A stretch of 64,000 nucleotides of DNA from Humisphaera borealis (lineage in GTDB: Bacteria > Planctomycetota > Phycisphaerae > Tepidisphaerales > Tepidisphaeraceae), in the NCBI RefSeq assembly GCF_015169395.1, contig NZ_CP063458.1, forward strand, positions 1,674,001-1,738,000, read 5' to 3'. Below, one piece after another: positions 7,909 to 15,139 of this stretch. The notes beneath the pieces were generated by a model. The model was not told the origin of the DNA, searched no databases, and worked only from the letters and a program-made list of their open reading frames with translations. Every line of letters starts with the position of its first letter. Within the stretch, counting starts at the first letter, position 1. The position numbers were made by a program, and so were the translations under genes.

Positions 7909-8514
7909 ATGACATCTCCTCAGAACAACTCATCCCCAGCCCATAACACCAGAGTGCCGGCGAACGTCGGAGTACGGCTGCGGCGTCGGGCGGGCTCCTT
8001 ACTGGTCTTCCCGCAACGCATAGACGGTGGCGGCGACATTCAGACGCGCCCGCCGTTCGAGCTGCCGCGCGTTTTTGGCGGCATGATCGAACGGGCTGGC
8101 GGCGTCACGCGCTGTTTCTGGCGCCGGCAACATCGTTCCATCGGATTTCTGCTCTATCTCAACCTGGAGAACCGGATGTGGCTCGACTGCCCGCCGCCGC
8201 AGTTCTGCGCGCCGGCGGATGTCCGGCTGAACGCGACGTTCGGGACGTTCGACCGGCCGCCTGATACGCATCGGTTGGCCGGATCGATCCGCAGCCTGCC
8301 GAATCACACGTCGGAGCAGGCCATGCTCGCGTTGCCGCCGCTGGACGGGCTTCACCTGGTCTTTGACCCCTGCCGGGCGTGGCTGGCGTTCTCGGCCTTC
8401 CTCTGCATGGAGGGCCGACTAGAGCCGATCGTCGCCGACGCCGTCGTTCTCGACGAGTCGAACGAATTGCTCGACGCACTCGGGGACCGGATCTGGGTCG
8501 CCGACCAGCTGTGA
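7909..8514 (+). CDS. Hypothetical island protein
   Basis: The frame gives 201 residues from the ATG at 7909 (MTSPQNNSSPAHNTRVP). The first 45 residues are polar and basic. The rest alternates hydrophobic and polar residues (SIGFLLYLNLENRMWLDCPP, LPPLDGLHLVFDPCRAWLAF) and ends with an acidic stretch (VLDESNELLDALGDRIW), as in a folded alpha/beta domain. A strong 11-bp hairpin follows the stop at 8535-8568, supporting a real transcript. No family is recognised. Codon use resembles its neighbours. Position just upstream of the integration module suggests cargo of the element. Confidence 0.5.
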   Translation: MTSPQNNSSPAHNTRVPANVGVRLRRRAGSLLVFPQRIDGGGDIQTRPPFELPRVFGGMIERAGGVTRCFWRRQHRSIGFLLYLNLENRMWLDCPPPQFCAPADVRLNATFGTFDRPPDTHRLAGSIRSLPNHTSEQAMLALPPLDGLHLVFDPCRAWLAFSAFLCMEGRLEPIVADAVVLDESNELLDALGDRIWVADQL

Positions 8515-8534
8515 TCATCACCTTCTTCTGCTTG

Positions 8535-8568
8535 CGGGCCCGCCGTCACGACCGTGTCGGCGGGCCCG
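8535..8568 (+). terminator. Intrinsic terminator after the island hypothetical gene
   Basis: CGGGCCCGCCG (8535-8545) pairs exactly with CGGCGGGCCCG (8558-8568) around a 12-base loop, and TTCTCTTT follows. It begins 20 bases after the stop at 8514. Confidence 0.65.
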
Positions 8569-8599
8569 TTCTCTTTGCCCACATTTCAACGAGAAGACA

Positions 8600-8746
8600 A
8601 TGAAGTCTCGCAAGACGCCTCGGCGTGACGACGCCGCGTTCGTTCTCCCTTCAACCGTCCGCCGAACTGCCGACGACCGCGCCCGCAAAATCCGGAGCAA
8701 AATGTACGGCCGGAGACCAAGGTGGTGGAGGGGCCGCTGCTGGTGA
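8600..8746 (+). CDS. Possible 48-residue basic peptide
   Basis: An ATG at 8600, 4-9 bases after GAGAAG, opens a 48-residue frame (MKSRKTPRRDDAAFVLPSTV, then RRTADDRARKIRSKMYGRR) that ends at 8744-8746. It is very basic and could bind nucleic acid, but its composition is also what chance GC-rich frames give. It sits in a 330-base space between a terminator and the promoter at 8798, where nothing else is apparent. Confidence 0.25.
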   Translation: MKSRKTPRRDDAAFVLPSTVRRTADDRARKIRSKMYGRRPRWWRGRCW

Positions 8747-8797
8747 AACCCCTTGGCAGACAGCCCCTTGGCACGCCCAACTGGACGGCGGACCGCG

Positions 8798-8825
8798 TTG
8801 ACTTGTGACCCGCCGCGGATATAGT
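8798..8825 (+). promoter_or_regulatory. Promoter of the integration module
   Basis: TTGACT (8798-8803), a 16-base spacer and TATAGT (8820-8825) form a good sigma70-type promoter 20 bases before the ATG at 8845. A small inverted repeat (CTCA-AAC-TGAG, 8828-8838) overlaps the expected start of transcription and could be an operator. Confidence 0.6.
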
Positions 8826-8844
8826 TACTCAAACTGAGATACTG

Positions 8845-9303
8845 ATGGATGTCGCGGAGATCGCCAGTCGAATCGATGCCGAGCCGCGGCTGGTACGCTA
8901 CGTGTTGTTTCACGGGCTTGTCCCGGCGGCGGAGAAGGCCAGCCAAGGCCGCGGTAACAGGAGATCGTTCTCCCTTGCCGAAGCGTTTGCGATCGCATTT
9001 GCAGTGAGGCTCTTTTCGGGCGGAGTGCGACAACCCTTCGTAAAGGGTCTGCTTCGTGGCCTGATGGAAAATGCGGCCACGATGGAGGCGATCACGACGA
9101 AGCCACCGAATCCTGACGAGGCGATCATGTTTGAAATCGCCGACGGCGAGAACGTTCGCATGCGGCGCGGCCGCAGGAACAAGCTGGACGACCCCGCGTG
9201 GGTACGTCTGCAAACGGGAAAGAAGCTGGACGCATCGTACCGACCCGGCGTCGTAACGAGCGTCGATTTGGCCGACATCATCTGTCGGCTTCATGAGCAA
9301 TGA
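8845..9303 (+). CDS. MerR-like helix-turn-helix regulator of the integrative element
   Basis: This 152-residue protein begins with a short helix-turn-helix of the MerR/excisionase kind (DVAEIASRIDAEPRLVRYVL, then FHGLVPAAEKASQGRGNRRS), where the GRGNRR stretch resembles the wing. A second helical block follows (FSLAEAFAIAFAVRLFSGG) and the rest is charged. It is the first gene after the promoter at 8798-8825 and precedes excisionase-like and recombinase genes on the same strand, so it may control excision. It could also be a structural accessory factor. The stop overlaps a possible small frame at 9293. Confidence 0.65.
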   Translation: MDVAEIASRIDAEPRLVRYVLFHGLVPAAEKASQGRGNRRSFSLAEAFAIAFAVRLFSGGVRQPFVKGLLRGLMENAATMEAITTKPPNPDEAIMFEIADGENVRMRRGRRNKLDDPAWVRLQTGKKLDASYRPGVVTSVDLADIICRLHEQ

Positions 9304-9475
9304 CTCTGCTGCTCTTTTGGCAGGGCTCCAGAGATACAAGAAAGCAACGGCGACGAGGGCGTCCGCGTGGTCGCCACCCGGAACGGATTGGCCGGGTTGG
9401 AGCGCCGTTGTGGCCAAGTCTGGGAAGACAGGCCAACAGAGATGTCGACGGAGACGGACCGCGTTGCTCAACTGA
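9293..9475 (+). CDS. Possible 60-residue linker ORF
   Basis: The frame starts at ATGAGCAATGA, overlapping the end of the MerR-like gene by 11 bases, as in coupled genes. The product (MSNDSAALLAGLQRYKKATA at its start) has a normal first third but a basic end (RCRRRR), and it overlaps the start of the next gene by 34 bases. It may be real, or the residue of a longer broken gene. Confidence 0.3.
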   Translation: MSNDSAALLAGLQRYKKATATRASAWSPPGTDWPGWSAVVAKSGKTGQQRCRRRRTALLN

Positions 9476-9912
9476 GCAACGCGCAGGGCGGCTGCGCCCC
9501 AAGCGAAGAGAGCTATCTCACCATCAACGAGTTCGCCGCCCGCAGCGGCAGGTCGGCAAGTACCGTTCGTCGATTAATCGACGCCGAGTTGATCCCGATC
9601 TACCAGCCGGCCGGCAAACGCTCGCGCATTGCCATTCCGGCCAGCGCACTTAGGCCGACGCCGCGGCAACGTGGCGGCGTCGCGCCAACAGGTCGACAAG
9701 ACCAACCCCCGATCCTGCAGCCGGCATCCACGGGCAATGCTCTGATGGATGCGGCTGCTGGACCGGCGACTGTCCAACGCGCCGTTGGCGGTCCCTCACA
9801 GGCTCACGCCTACTCTCCTCAACCCCCAACTCGTCTGCCAGGGCCAAAGCCTAAGTGGCAGCAGGCCCTCCTCCGTCATGGAGCCGGCGATGCAACTGGG
9901 GTCAGGCAATGA
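9442..9912 (+). CDS. Excisionase-like DNA-binding protein
   Basis: From the ATG at 9442 the protein has 156 residues. Residues about 24-75 form a winged helix-turn-helix of the excisionase / MerR_17 type: YLTINEFAARSGRSASTVRR, then LIDAELIPIYQPAGKRSRIA. The C-terminal half is Pro/Gln-rich and ends GPKPKWQQALLRHG. Its stop overlaps the start of the recombinase gene (ATGA at 9909-9912), so both are translated together. In integrative elements such proteins direct the recombinase toward excision; that role is inferred from family and position. Confidence 0.7.
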   Translation: MSTETDRVAQLSNAQGGCAPSEESYLTINEFAARSGRSASTVRRLIDAELIPIYQPAGKRSRIAIPASALRPTPRQRGGVAPTGRQDQPPILQPASTGNALMDAAAGPATVQRAVGGPSQAHAYSPQPPTRLPGPKPKWQQALLRHGAGDATGVRQ

Positions 9913-11216
9913 ACGCAGTGAGCTTGAAAATGCCCAGAAAGGCAAAGAATCCGCCGGTGCAATGCCGGTATTTCACATGGAAGCTGCGCCAACGGAACGA
10001 CGTCTGGTTCGCCGATGGTCGTTCCGGTGAGCTCAATCTCGGACGTCATTCACTCAACACAAGGGATCTTGAGCAAGCCCGCCAGTTGCTCGCGGATCTC
10101 GATTTGGAGAAGGCGATCGAGACAGGGCGGGCATCGCCGTCGGCGCGGGCCGCTCCGGCGGCGGCCCCGCTGGAACTGGAGGTCGGCCGCCAGAGGTACT
10201 TCGCCCACGTCGGCCGCGCCCCCCAACTCGGCGGCGCTAGGCCGCAGACGGTCCAGCGGTACAAGGCCGTGTTCGACAAGTTCTTCCCGTGGCTCCGCGA
10301 CCGCGGGATCCGCCACTGGAACGGCGTGGACCGCCACGCGGTTGCGGACTACATCACATGGCTGGACGAACAGGATCACTCCTCGTTCACGTTGTACCTT
10401 GAGGGCACGACGATCAAGCAGGCGGTCAACCACCTCATCCGCCAATCCCTGCTGCCGCCCGGCAACAAGATCGAGTTGGCAATCCTCCGCGCCGAGACCA
10501 CGACGCGGTATTGCTGGAGGGAGGAGGAGGTGGTCGCGATGATCGAACAGTGCTTCGCCGATCCCAAGCTCCATTGGCTCGGGTACGTGCTGGTCGGCCT
10601 GGCGACTACCGGTCTTCGGATCGGCGAACTGGCCAGCCGCAAGTGGAGCGACTTCGACCTTGAGAACGGCGTCATCCGCCTGTCCGACCACCGCCTGCGC
10701 AGCGTTCGGAGCAAGCGGCATCAGGCCCGCACAACCAAGGGTAAGCGGGACCGCTCGTTCCCCATTCATCCGCACCTTCGCGCGATTCTTGAGCAACTAC
10801 CCCGTCACCCGGATGGTTACGTGTTCCGGGCGGCGTGCGGTGGAAAACTCGACGATGACAAAGTCCGAAAGTCGCTGATCCGGGACGTCCAGAAACCTCT
10901 GGCCAAGCGCTTCCCGTCGGTTGGTGACGACGAACTGGGCTTCGCCGACGGGACGCCGCACTCGTTCCGCCACTACTTCGTCGTCGCCGCCGTCCACGTC
11001 GGCGTGAACCAGCGGACGATCCAGGACTGGCTCGGTCACCGCGACTCGAAGATGGTGGCTTGGTACTACCACCAGTTCTCGGAGCAGTCGCAGGTGGAAA
11101 TGAACAAGCTGAAGGAGATCGCGGGAGGGTCTGACGCCGCGTGGCGTCAACTGCTTCCGCCAGTCAACAACGAAGGGAGCACGCCGAGGCAGAACGACGT
11201 TCTTGAGAATACGTGA
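9909..11216 (+). CDS. int: Tyrosine recombinase (phage-type integrase)
   Basis: The start is the ATG at 9909, overlapping the previous stop; the product has 435 residues. An Arg-rich N-terminal arm and SAM-like core-binding domain (about 90-190) precede the catalytic domain. Catalytic residues are visible in order: Arg237 (TTGLRIGE), Lys at about 278 (TTKGKRDRSF), His351-x-x-Arg354 (PHSFRHYF), His377 (WLGHRDS) and Tyr386 or 387 (VAWYYHQ). All are intact, so the enzyme should be active. It performs site-specific strand exchange between attP and attB. Its 3' end lies 129 bases from the 3' end of tRNA-Ser(CGA), the usual target arrangement for this family. The gene closes the module of regulator, excisionase and integrase. 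Confidence 0.92.
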   Translation: MNAVSLKMPRKAKNPPVQCRYFTWKLRQRNDVWFADGRSGELNLGRHSLNTRDLEQARQLLADLDLEKAIETGRASPSARAAPAAAPLELEVGRQRYFAHVGRAPQLGGARPQTVQRYKAVFDKFFPWLRDRGIRHWNGVDRHAVADYITWLDEQDHSSFTLYLEGTTIKQAVNHLIRQSLLPPGNKIELAILRAETTTRYCWREEEVVAMIEQCFADPKLHWLGYVLVGLATTGLRIGELASRKWSDFDLENGVIRLSDHRLRSVRSKRHQARTTKGKRDRSFPIHPHLRAILEQLPRHPDGYVFRAACGGKLDDDKVRKSLIRDVQKPLAKRFPSVGDDELGFADGTPHSFRHYFVVAAVHVGVNQRTIQDWLGHRDSKMVAWYYHQFSEQSQVEMNKLKEIAGGSDAAWRQLLPPVNNEGSTPRQNDVLENT

Positions 11217-11258
11217 ATACGCCAGAGTAGCCCCTGATGCCCGGCTGATTGGCACACT

Positions 11259-11282
11259 TTTGGCACACTCAAGTGTGCCAAA
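11259..11282. repeat. Palindrome between integrase and tRNA
   Basis: TTTGGCACACT and AGTGTGCCAAA are exact inverted copies around CA. A third TTGGCACAC lies just upstream as a direct repeat (11249-11257). It may be a recombinase arm-type or Xis site, or part of a terminator. Confidence 0.5.
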
Positions 11283-11288
11283 CAAAGA

Positions 11289-11333
11289 CCCGCGGCCGCA
11301 AGTGCGGCAGATACCGTCACTTGCGGCCGCGGG
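11289..11333. terminator. 16-bp perfect hairpin between convergent integrase and tRNA
   Basis: CCCGCGGCCGCAAGTG (11289-11304) pairs exactly with CACTTGCGGCCGCGGG (11318-11333) across a 13-base loop. It lies between the integrase and the convergent tRNA and probably ends one or both transcripts. Confidence 0.6.
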
Positions 11334-11345
11334 TTGTGTGATCAA

Positions 11346-11432
11346 CGGAGAGGGGGAGATTCGAACTCCCGCTACCCTTTCGGGCAGACCGGTTTTCGAA
11401 ACCGGCGCATTCAACCACTCTGCCACCTCTCC
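11346..11432 (-). tRNA. tRNA-Ser(CGA)
   Basis: The minus strand folds as an 87-base class II tRNA. The acceptor stem is GGAGAGG/CCTCTCC, the anticodon stem is CCGGT/ACCGG with loop TTCGAAA (anticodon CGA), there is a long variable arm (TGCCCGAAAGGGTA), and the T arm is GGGAG-TTCGAAT-CTCCC. The long variable arm and CGA anticodon identify serine. CCA is not encoded. Its 3' end faces the integrase gene, so it is the likely attachment target. Confidence 0.95.
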
Positions 11433-11588
11433 AGTGGGGCGGGGAATCTATAACACTTTGGGCTTTGGGTCAATTGGCGGGTGAGGCGATCTCGTCGGGA
11501 CGGGCGGGCGTCGCCGGGGTTTGCGGGTGGGGTCGGCAAAATCTTGTGGACTCCTCAGCACCAATCCGTACAATATACTAACGGATTG

Positions 11589-11609
11589 CCGCCCGGGCGT
11601 TCCGGGCGG
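11589..11609 (+). terminator. Hairpin followed by T-run
   Basis: CCGCCCGG (11589-11596) pairs with CCGGGCGG (11602-11609) around a 5-base loop, and GATGGCTTTTT follows. It is terminator-like, but no rightward gene lies directly upstream. Confidence 0.4.
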
Positions 11610-11694
11610 GATGGCTTTTTGTCATTGGTTCTTTGTCACTTGTCACTCGTGCATCGTTCCGGCCGGAAGTGCAGGTCCTCAGTTCGGGTGGCAT

Positions 11695-11716
11695 GGGCAA
11701 GCGTACTCGCTTGCCC
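11695..11716. repeat. Hairpin repeat GGGCAAGCG
   Basis: GGGCAAGCG-TACT-CGCTTGCCC is a perfect 9-bp hairpin, extended by near-pairs on both sides (GGCAT and GTGGC). It looks like a dispersed REP-type palindrome; a genome search would settle this. Confidence 0.45.
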
Positions 11717-11853
11717 GTGGCGGATGCCGGTTGACGCTCGACACGGGCAACAACGGAGTGAAGTCGTCCGTCAACCGGCACGCGCAATGTCGATTGGGCA
11801 CGCGGCGGCCTGATGCTTTGACGGCACCTTGGCGTTGGAGGTTTTTCGCGGGC

Positions 11854-11938
11854 CTCGGGTTCGATTGGCGTTCTCGGGTTCGTTTGGCGGATTTCAACGT
11901 CGCTCGATCAGAGTGCACCTGCGGTGCGACCGCTAATC
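11854..11938. repeat. Direct duplication, copy 1
   Basis: These 85 bases match 12084-12168 with 8 differences by direct comparison. Each copy begins with two 19-bp units of the form GGGTTCGWTTGGC plus six bases. The two copies start 230 bases apart. Confidence 0.8.
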
Positions 11939-12083
11939 GAGCAACTTCAGATGATCTCGGGGTCGTTCGGCGGATGGATGTAGACTTGGTGCCACGGCGT
12001 CGCCGGTACTTCGGAGACCCGTGGTATGGGCCTCGCTCGCGCACGGGTCTGCGGGGTACCGCCGACCCGTGGCACCGGGGTGG

Positions 12084-12168
12084 CTCGGGTTCGATTGGCG
12101 TTCTCGGGTTCGTTTGGCGAATTTCGACGTCGTTCGGGCAGGTTGCACCTGCGGTTCGACCGCTAATC
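12084..12168. repeat. Direct duplication, copy 2
   Basis: Second copy of the 85-base module at 11854-11938. The most conserved part is the first 36 bases, which are identical in both copies. The tandem 19-bp units follow 22 bases later. Confidence 0.8.
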
Positions 12169-12189
12169 AGGCGATGTCGGGAGGATCTT

Positions 12190-12265
12190 GGGGTCGTTCG
12201 GCCGCCCTGGGTTCGTTCGGCAATCCTAGGTTCGTGCGCCGTTCATGGGTTCGTTCGGCGATCTT
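12190..12265. repeat. Four tandem 19-bp TTCG-rich units
   Basis: Cores begin at 12190, 12209, 12228 and 12247, exactly 19 bases apart. Two cores are GGGTTCGTTCGGC; the others differ at one and three or four positions. Each is followed by six variable bases. Confidence 0.75.
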
Positions 12266-12315
12266 GATCGGAGCGGATTGGCATGAAACCTTGCCTGCCC
12301 GTCATTCAACCTGAT

Positions 12316-13197
12316 CTACCACTCCCGGCCGGTCAGTCTCTCGTACGCCTCGGCGTACTTGGCGCGGGTGCCGGCGACGACTTCCTCGGGCAACGCCGGG
12401 GCCGGTGGCGTCTTGTCCCACGGCTGGCCTTCCAGCCAGTTGCGGACGAACTGCTTGTCGAAACTCTCTTGGTCGCGGCCGGACTGGTACTTGTCCGCGG
12501 GCCAGAACCGGCTGCTGTCGGGCGTCAGGATCTCGTCCACCAGGATCAGTCGGCCGTCGGGCATCTGCCCAAACTCGAACTTGGTGTCGGCGATGATTAC
12601 CCCCCTGCCGCGGGCGTAGTCCGCGGCACGGGTGTAGATCGACAGCGTCCGGCAGCGCAGCTCGTCGGCGAGCGGCTGACCGATCCGCCGGACGGTCTCG
12701 GCGAAGTCGATGTTGATGTCGTGCCCGCTCTCTTCCTTGGTGGCGGGCGTGAAGATCGGGTCGGGAATCTGGTCGCACTGGCGCAGCCCCCACGGCAGCG
12801 ATACGCCGCAAACGGTCTGGGACTTCTGGTATTCCTTCCACCCCGACCCGGCGAGGTAGCCGCGGGCGACGCACTCGATCTGGATGACCGACGCTTTCTT
12901 CACGAGCATGGACCGCCCGGAAAGCTGGTCGGCAAAAGGCTTAAGGGCCGCGGGATAATCGGCGACCTCGGTCGCGATCAGGTGGTTCTCGATGTCTTTG
13001 AACATCGCGAACCAGAACAGGCTGAGGGCGGTGAGGATGCGCCCCTTGTCGGGGATGCCGTTGGGCATGATGCAGTCGAAGGCGCTGATTCGGTCGGTCG
13101 CGACGATCAGCAGGTTCTCGCCGAGGTCGTAGACATCGCGAACCTTTCCCCGGCGGACGGGGAACGGGAGATCACTTTGGAGCAGTGCGGCGGTCAT
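12316..13197 (-). CDS. purC: Phosphoribosylaminoimidazole-succinocarboxamide synthase (SAICAR synthase)
   Basis: The enzyme joins aspartate to CAIR using ATP in cytosolic de novo purine synthesis. Visible family motifs are [20 protein letters not shown] (the ATP-binding N-terminal loop), [17 protein letters not shown], the substrate region [23 protein letters not shown], and the metal/aspartate-binding end [14 protein letters not shown]. From the ATG at 13197 it has 293 residues, matching the longer bacterial/eukaryotic-like SAICAR synthases. In-frame starts at 13209 and 13233 are possible but none has a strong ribosome binding site. The gene stands alone, convergent with the repeat region, and is core chromosome rather than island cargo. 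Confidence 0.95.
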   Translation of the reverse strand: MTAALLQSDLPFPVRRGKVRDVYDLGENLLIVATDRISAFDCIMPNGIPDKGRILTALSLFWFAMFKDIENHLIATEVADYPAALKPFADQLSGRSMLVKKASVIQIECVARGYLAGSGWKEYQKSQTVCGVSLPWGLRQCDQIPDPIFTPATKEESGHDINIDFAETVRRIGQPLADELRCRTLSIYTRAADYARGRGVIIADTKFEFGQMPDGRLILVDEILTPDSSRFWPADKYQSGRDQESFDKQFVRNWLEGQPWDKTPPAPALPEEVVAGTRAKYAEAYERLTGREW

Positions 13198-13329
13198 GGA
13201 CCGGATCATTAGGGACGGGCTGGTGAAATGCAATCGGTTGGACGTCGCGACAGACTGCGCACTTGGGGGAGATCACGCGGCCGTCGGCGCTCGTCCGAGA
13301 TAGCGAGAACTCCGAGCGGTCCCAGAATG

Positions 13330-13405
13330 GAACGCCAAGACGCCGAGACGCCAAGAGTTTCGGTCCTTTGATTTCTGTCCTTGGTGTCTTGGCGTCTTGG
13401 CGTTC
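13330..13405. repeat. 26-bp imperfect inverted repeat with CGCCAAGACG units
   Basis: The left arm 13330-13355 (GAACGCCAAGACGCCGAGAC...) and right arm 13380-13405 pair over 26 bases with two mismatches. The arms contain the iterated unit CGCCAAGA. Similar CGCCAAGACGCCAAG repeats occur between genes in many bacteria (general knowledge). It could form a long hairpin. Confidence 0.75.
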
Positions 13406-13438
13406 ATTTACTTTTGCATTTGGGTCAGGCACGCAGAG

Positions 13439-13509
13439 GAACCGCAGATTTCGCAGATGACGCAGATTCGGGAGAAGACAATCTGCGTCATCTGCGAAAT
13501 CTGCGGTTC
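13439..13509. repeat. 30-bp perfect inverted repeat with CGCAGAT units
   Basis: Left arm 13439-13468 and right arm 13480-13509 are exact reverse complements over 30 bases, with an 11-base loop. Each arm contains two or three CGCAGAT-type units. Arms this perfect and long suggest a recent or mobile intergenic palindrome. Confidence 0.85.
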
Positions 13510-13573
13510 ATGTGCCCGGGCCAGGGGGTTACTCCCGATTGCAACTTTGCAGCGATACGTCACATTACTTCCC

Positions 13574-14407
13574 ATGCAACCACGCCTGCTCATGATCGTT
13601 GTCGCTTTGCTTGCCCTGCCTTCACTGGTGGCGGCGGCGGATGCGCCGTTTCCCGGGAAGAAGAGTGCCTGGAACGGGTTCGACCGGTATGACTTTGAAG
13701 TCGCCGGTAAACCCTGCCTGGTGGTCGTGCCGAAGGAGGCCGCGCCGGGCAAGCCGTGGGTGTGGCACGGGGAGTTCTTCGGGCACAAGCCGGCGCCGGA
13801 TATCGCGCTGCTGGGCAAGGGGTATCACATTGCGTACCTGAAGCTGTCCGACATGCTCGGCTGTCCGGACGCGGTGAAGCTGATGGAGGCGGGCCATACC
13901 GAACTGACGACGAAGTACGGGCTGTCGCAGAAGCCGGCGATGGTGGGACTGAGCCGCGGCGGCCTGTACGTGTTCAACTTCGCGATCGCCAACCCGCAGA
14001 AGGTGTCGTGCATCTACGCCGACGCGGCGGTGTGCGACTTCCGAAGCTGGCCGGGCGGCAAGCCGCGCGGGCTGGGCGCGGGCAAGGGGAGCGATCGCGA
14101 CTGGAAGCTGGTGCTGGAGCGGTACGGGTTCAAGAGCGACGCCGAGGCGATCGCGTACAAGGGCAATCCGGTGGACAACCTTAAACCGCTGGCCGACGCG
14201 AAGGTGCCGCTACTGCATGTCTTCGGCGACGCCGACGACACGGTGCCGTGGGAGGAGAACACGAAGGTGATCGCCGAGCGGTACGAGAAGCTCGGCGGGT
14301 CGATCACGCTGATTCGCAAGAAAGGCGTGAACCATCACCCGCACGGGCTGGACGACTCGACGCCGATCGTGGAGTTCATCGACAAGGCCGCTAAGAGTGC
14401 GAAGTAG
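13574..14407 (+). CDS. Secreted alpha/beta-hydrolase (esterase/prolyl-oligopeptidase-like)
   Basis: The start is taken at the ATG at 13574, which gives a proper signal peptide (MQPRLLMIVVALLALPSLVA, cleavage near AAA); the upstream open frame is repeat DNA. The product has 277 residues. The alpha/beta-hydrolase triad is visible: the nucleophile elbow GLSRGG (Ser), an Asp in FGDADDTVPWEEN, and a His in GVNHHPHG near the C-terminus. The spacing agrees with a small esterase or peptidase S9-like domain. The substrate cannot be told; planctomycete relatives often act on plant polysaccharide esters. It is convergent with the T2SS operon and might be exported by it, though it may simply be periplasmic. 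Confidence 0.8.
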   Translation: MQPRLLMIVVALLALPSLVAAADAPFPGKKSAWNGFDRYDFEVAGKPCLVVVPKEAAPGKPWVWHGEFFGHKPAPDIALLGKGYHIAYLKLSDMLGCPDAVKLMEAGHTELTTKYGLSQKPAMVGLSRGGLYVFNFAIANPQKVSCIYADAAVCDFRSWPGGKPRGLGAGKGSDRDWKLVLERYGFKSDAEAIAYKGNPVDNLKPLADAKVPLLHVFGDADDTVPWEENTKVIAERYEKLGGSITLIRKKGVNHHPHGLDDSTPIVEFIDKAAKSAK

Positions 14408-14451
14408 CGCGGGCGTTTGTAGGACGTTGATACGAGAGAGGCGACACCCGA

Positions 14452-15126
14452 TCAGGACGGCTTCGTAGTCAGGTCGAGCGGCGGCACGGCGTTCAGGCGG
14501 ATGAGCGTGGAGCGGGCCCACTCGTTCCACTGCGGGCGGGCGTCTTTCATGATCAGTTCCTGCAGCAGGCGACGGGTTTCGACATCGGTATCGCCCCGCC
14601 GGACACGGGCACGGGCAAGGTTCGCCAGGTATTCGACGCCCGCCGGATCGAGCTTGTACGCCTCGGTGTAGGCGTCGACCGCCTTGATGAGCTGGTTGGC
14701 GCGTTCGTAGACGAGGCCGAGGTTGTTGTGGGGTTCCGGCCGACGCGGCATCAGGCGCGCGGCCTCTTCAAACTCCCACGCGGCCTGGTAAAGGTTGCCG
14801 GTGTGGTAGTAGACGAGCCCGAGGTTATTCCGCGCCTGGCCGAAGCCGGGATCGGACGCGAGCGCGCTTCGGAGCAGGGGTTCGGCTTCGGTGTACTTGG
14901 CTTTCTCGATGAGCAAAACGGCGGCCTCGTTGTCGGCCTTGGCCTTGCTGATCGAGTCGCCGGCTGGTGGCTTGGATTCCGGCGCACAGCCGCCGACAAA
15001 CGACGACAGGAGCAACGCCAGAAGTGCGATCGTCATCGCGAGCGAGGGGTGCGATCGGGTCGGGACATTGGGGGTCAAGCGTGGCTCCACCGGATGAGAT
15101 TGTCGGGTCGAACGGGCATCGGTCAT
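14452..15126 (-). CDS. TPR-repeat lipoprotein at the end of the T2SS operon
   Basis: A lipoprotein signal is clear: hydrophobic MTIALLALLLSSFVGGC with the lipobox cysteine at about residue 47, counting from the ATG at 15126. A start nearer the hydrophobic core (15036) is possible. Residues about 65-190 contain three or four TPR units (EAEPLLRSALASDPGFGQAR, NNLGLVYYHTGNLYQAAWEF, NNLGLVYERANQLIKAVDAY). The architecture resembles PilF/PilW-type pilotins that help secretin assembly. It lies 13 bases after gspM, so it is probably part of the operon and could act as the secretin pilotin; this role is inferred. Confidence 0.8.
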   Translation of the reverse strand: MTDARSTRQSHPVEPRLTPNVPTRSHPSLAMTIALLALLLSSFVGGCAPESKPPAGDSISKAKADNEAAVLLIEKAKYTEAEPLLRSALASDPGFGQARNNLGLVYYHTGNLYQAAWEFEEAARLMPRRPEPHNNLGLVYERANQLIKAVDAYTEAYKLDPAGVEYLANLARARVRRGDTDVETRRLLQELIMKDARPQWNEWARSTLIRLNAVPPLDLTTKPS

Positions 15127-15139
15127 GAACCAAGATTCG

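Larger units (their letters stand above)
11433..12315. other. Repeat-filled noncoding region
   Basis: No gene is credible in these 880 bases; open frames here are chance products of the repeats. The stretch holds two hairpins (11589-11609, 11695-11716), an 85-bp direct duplication (11854-11938 and 12084-12168) and four tandem 19-bp units (12190-12265). It lies between the tRNA and the convergent end of purC. Confidence 0.6.
13198..13573. other. Spacer with two large inverted repeats
   Basis: Between the start of purC and the hydrolase gene there is no gene of its own. The hydrolase frame is open upstream to 13397, but that part is made of the inverted repeat. The repeats are listed separately. 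Confidence 0.55.

Noticed and set aside
11854-12265. CRISPR array
   Set aside because: Units are 13 bases with 6-base gaps, not 24-40-base repeats with 25-45-base spacers, and no cas genes are present.
12021-12314. Open frame across the 19-bp repeats
   Set aside because: It is made of repeat units, has no ribosome binding site, and reads as low-complexity Trp/Arg/Gly sequence.
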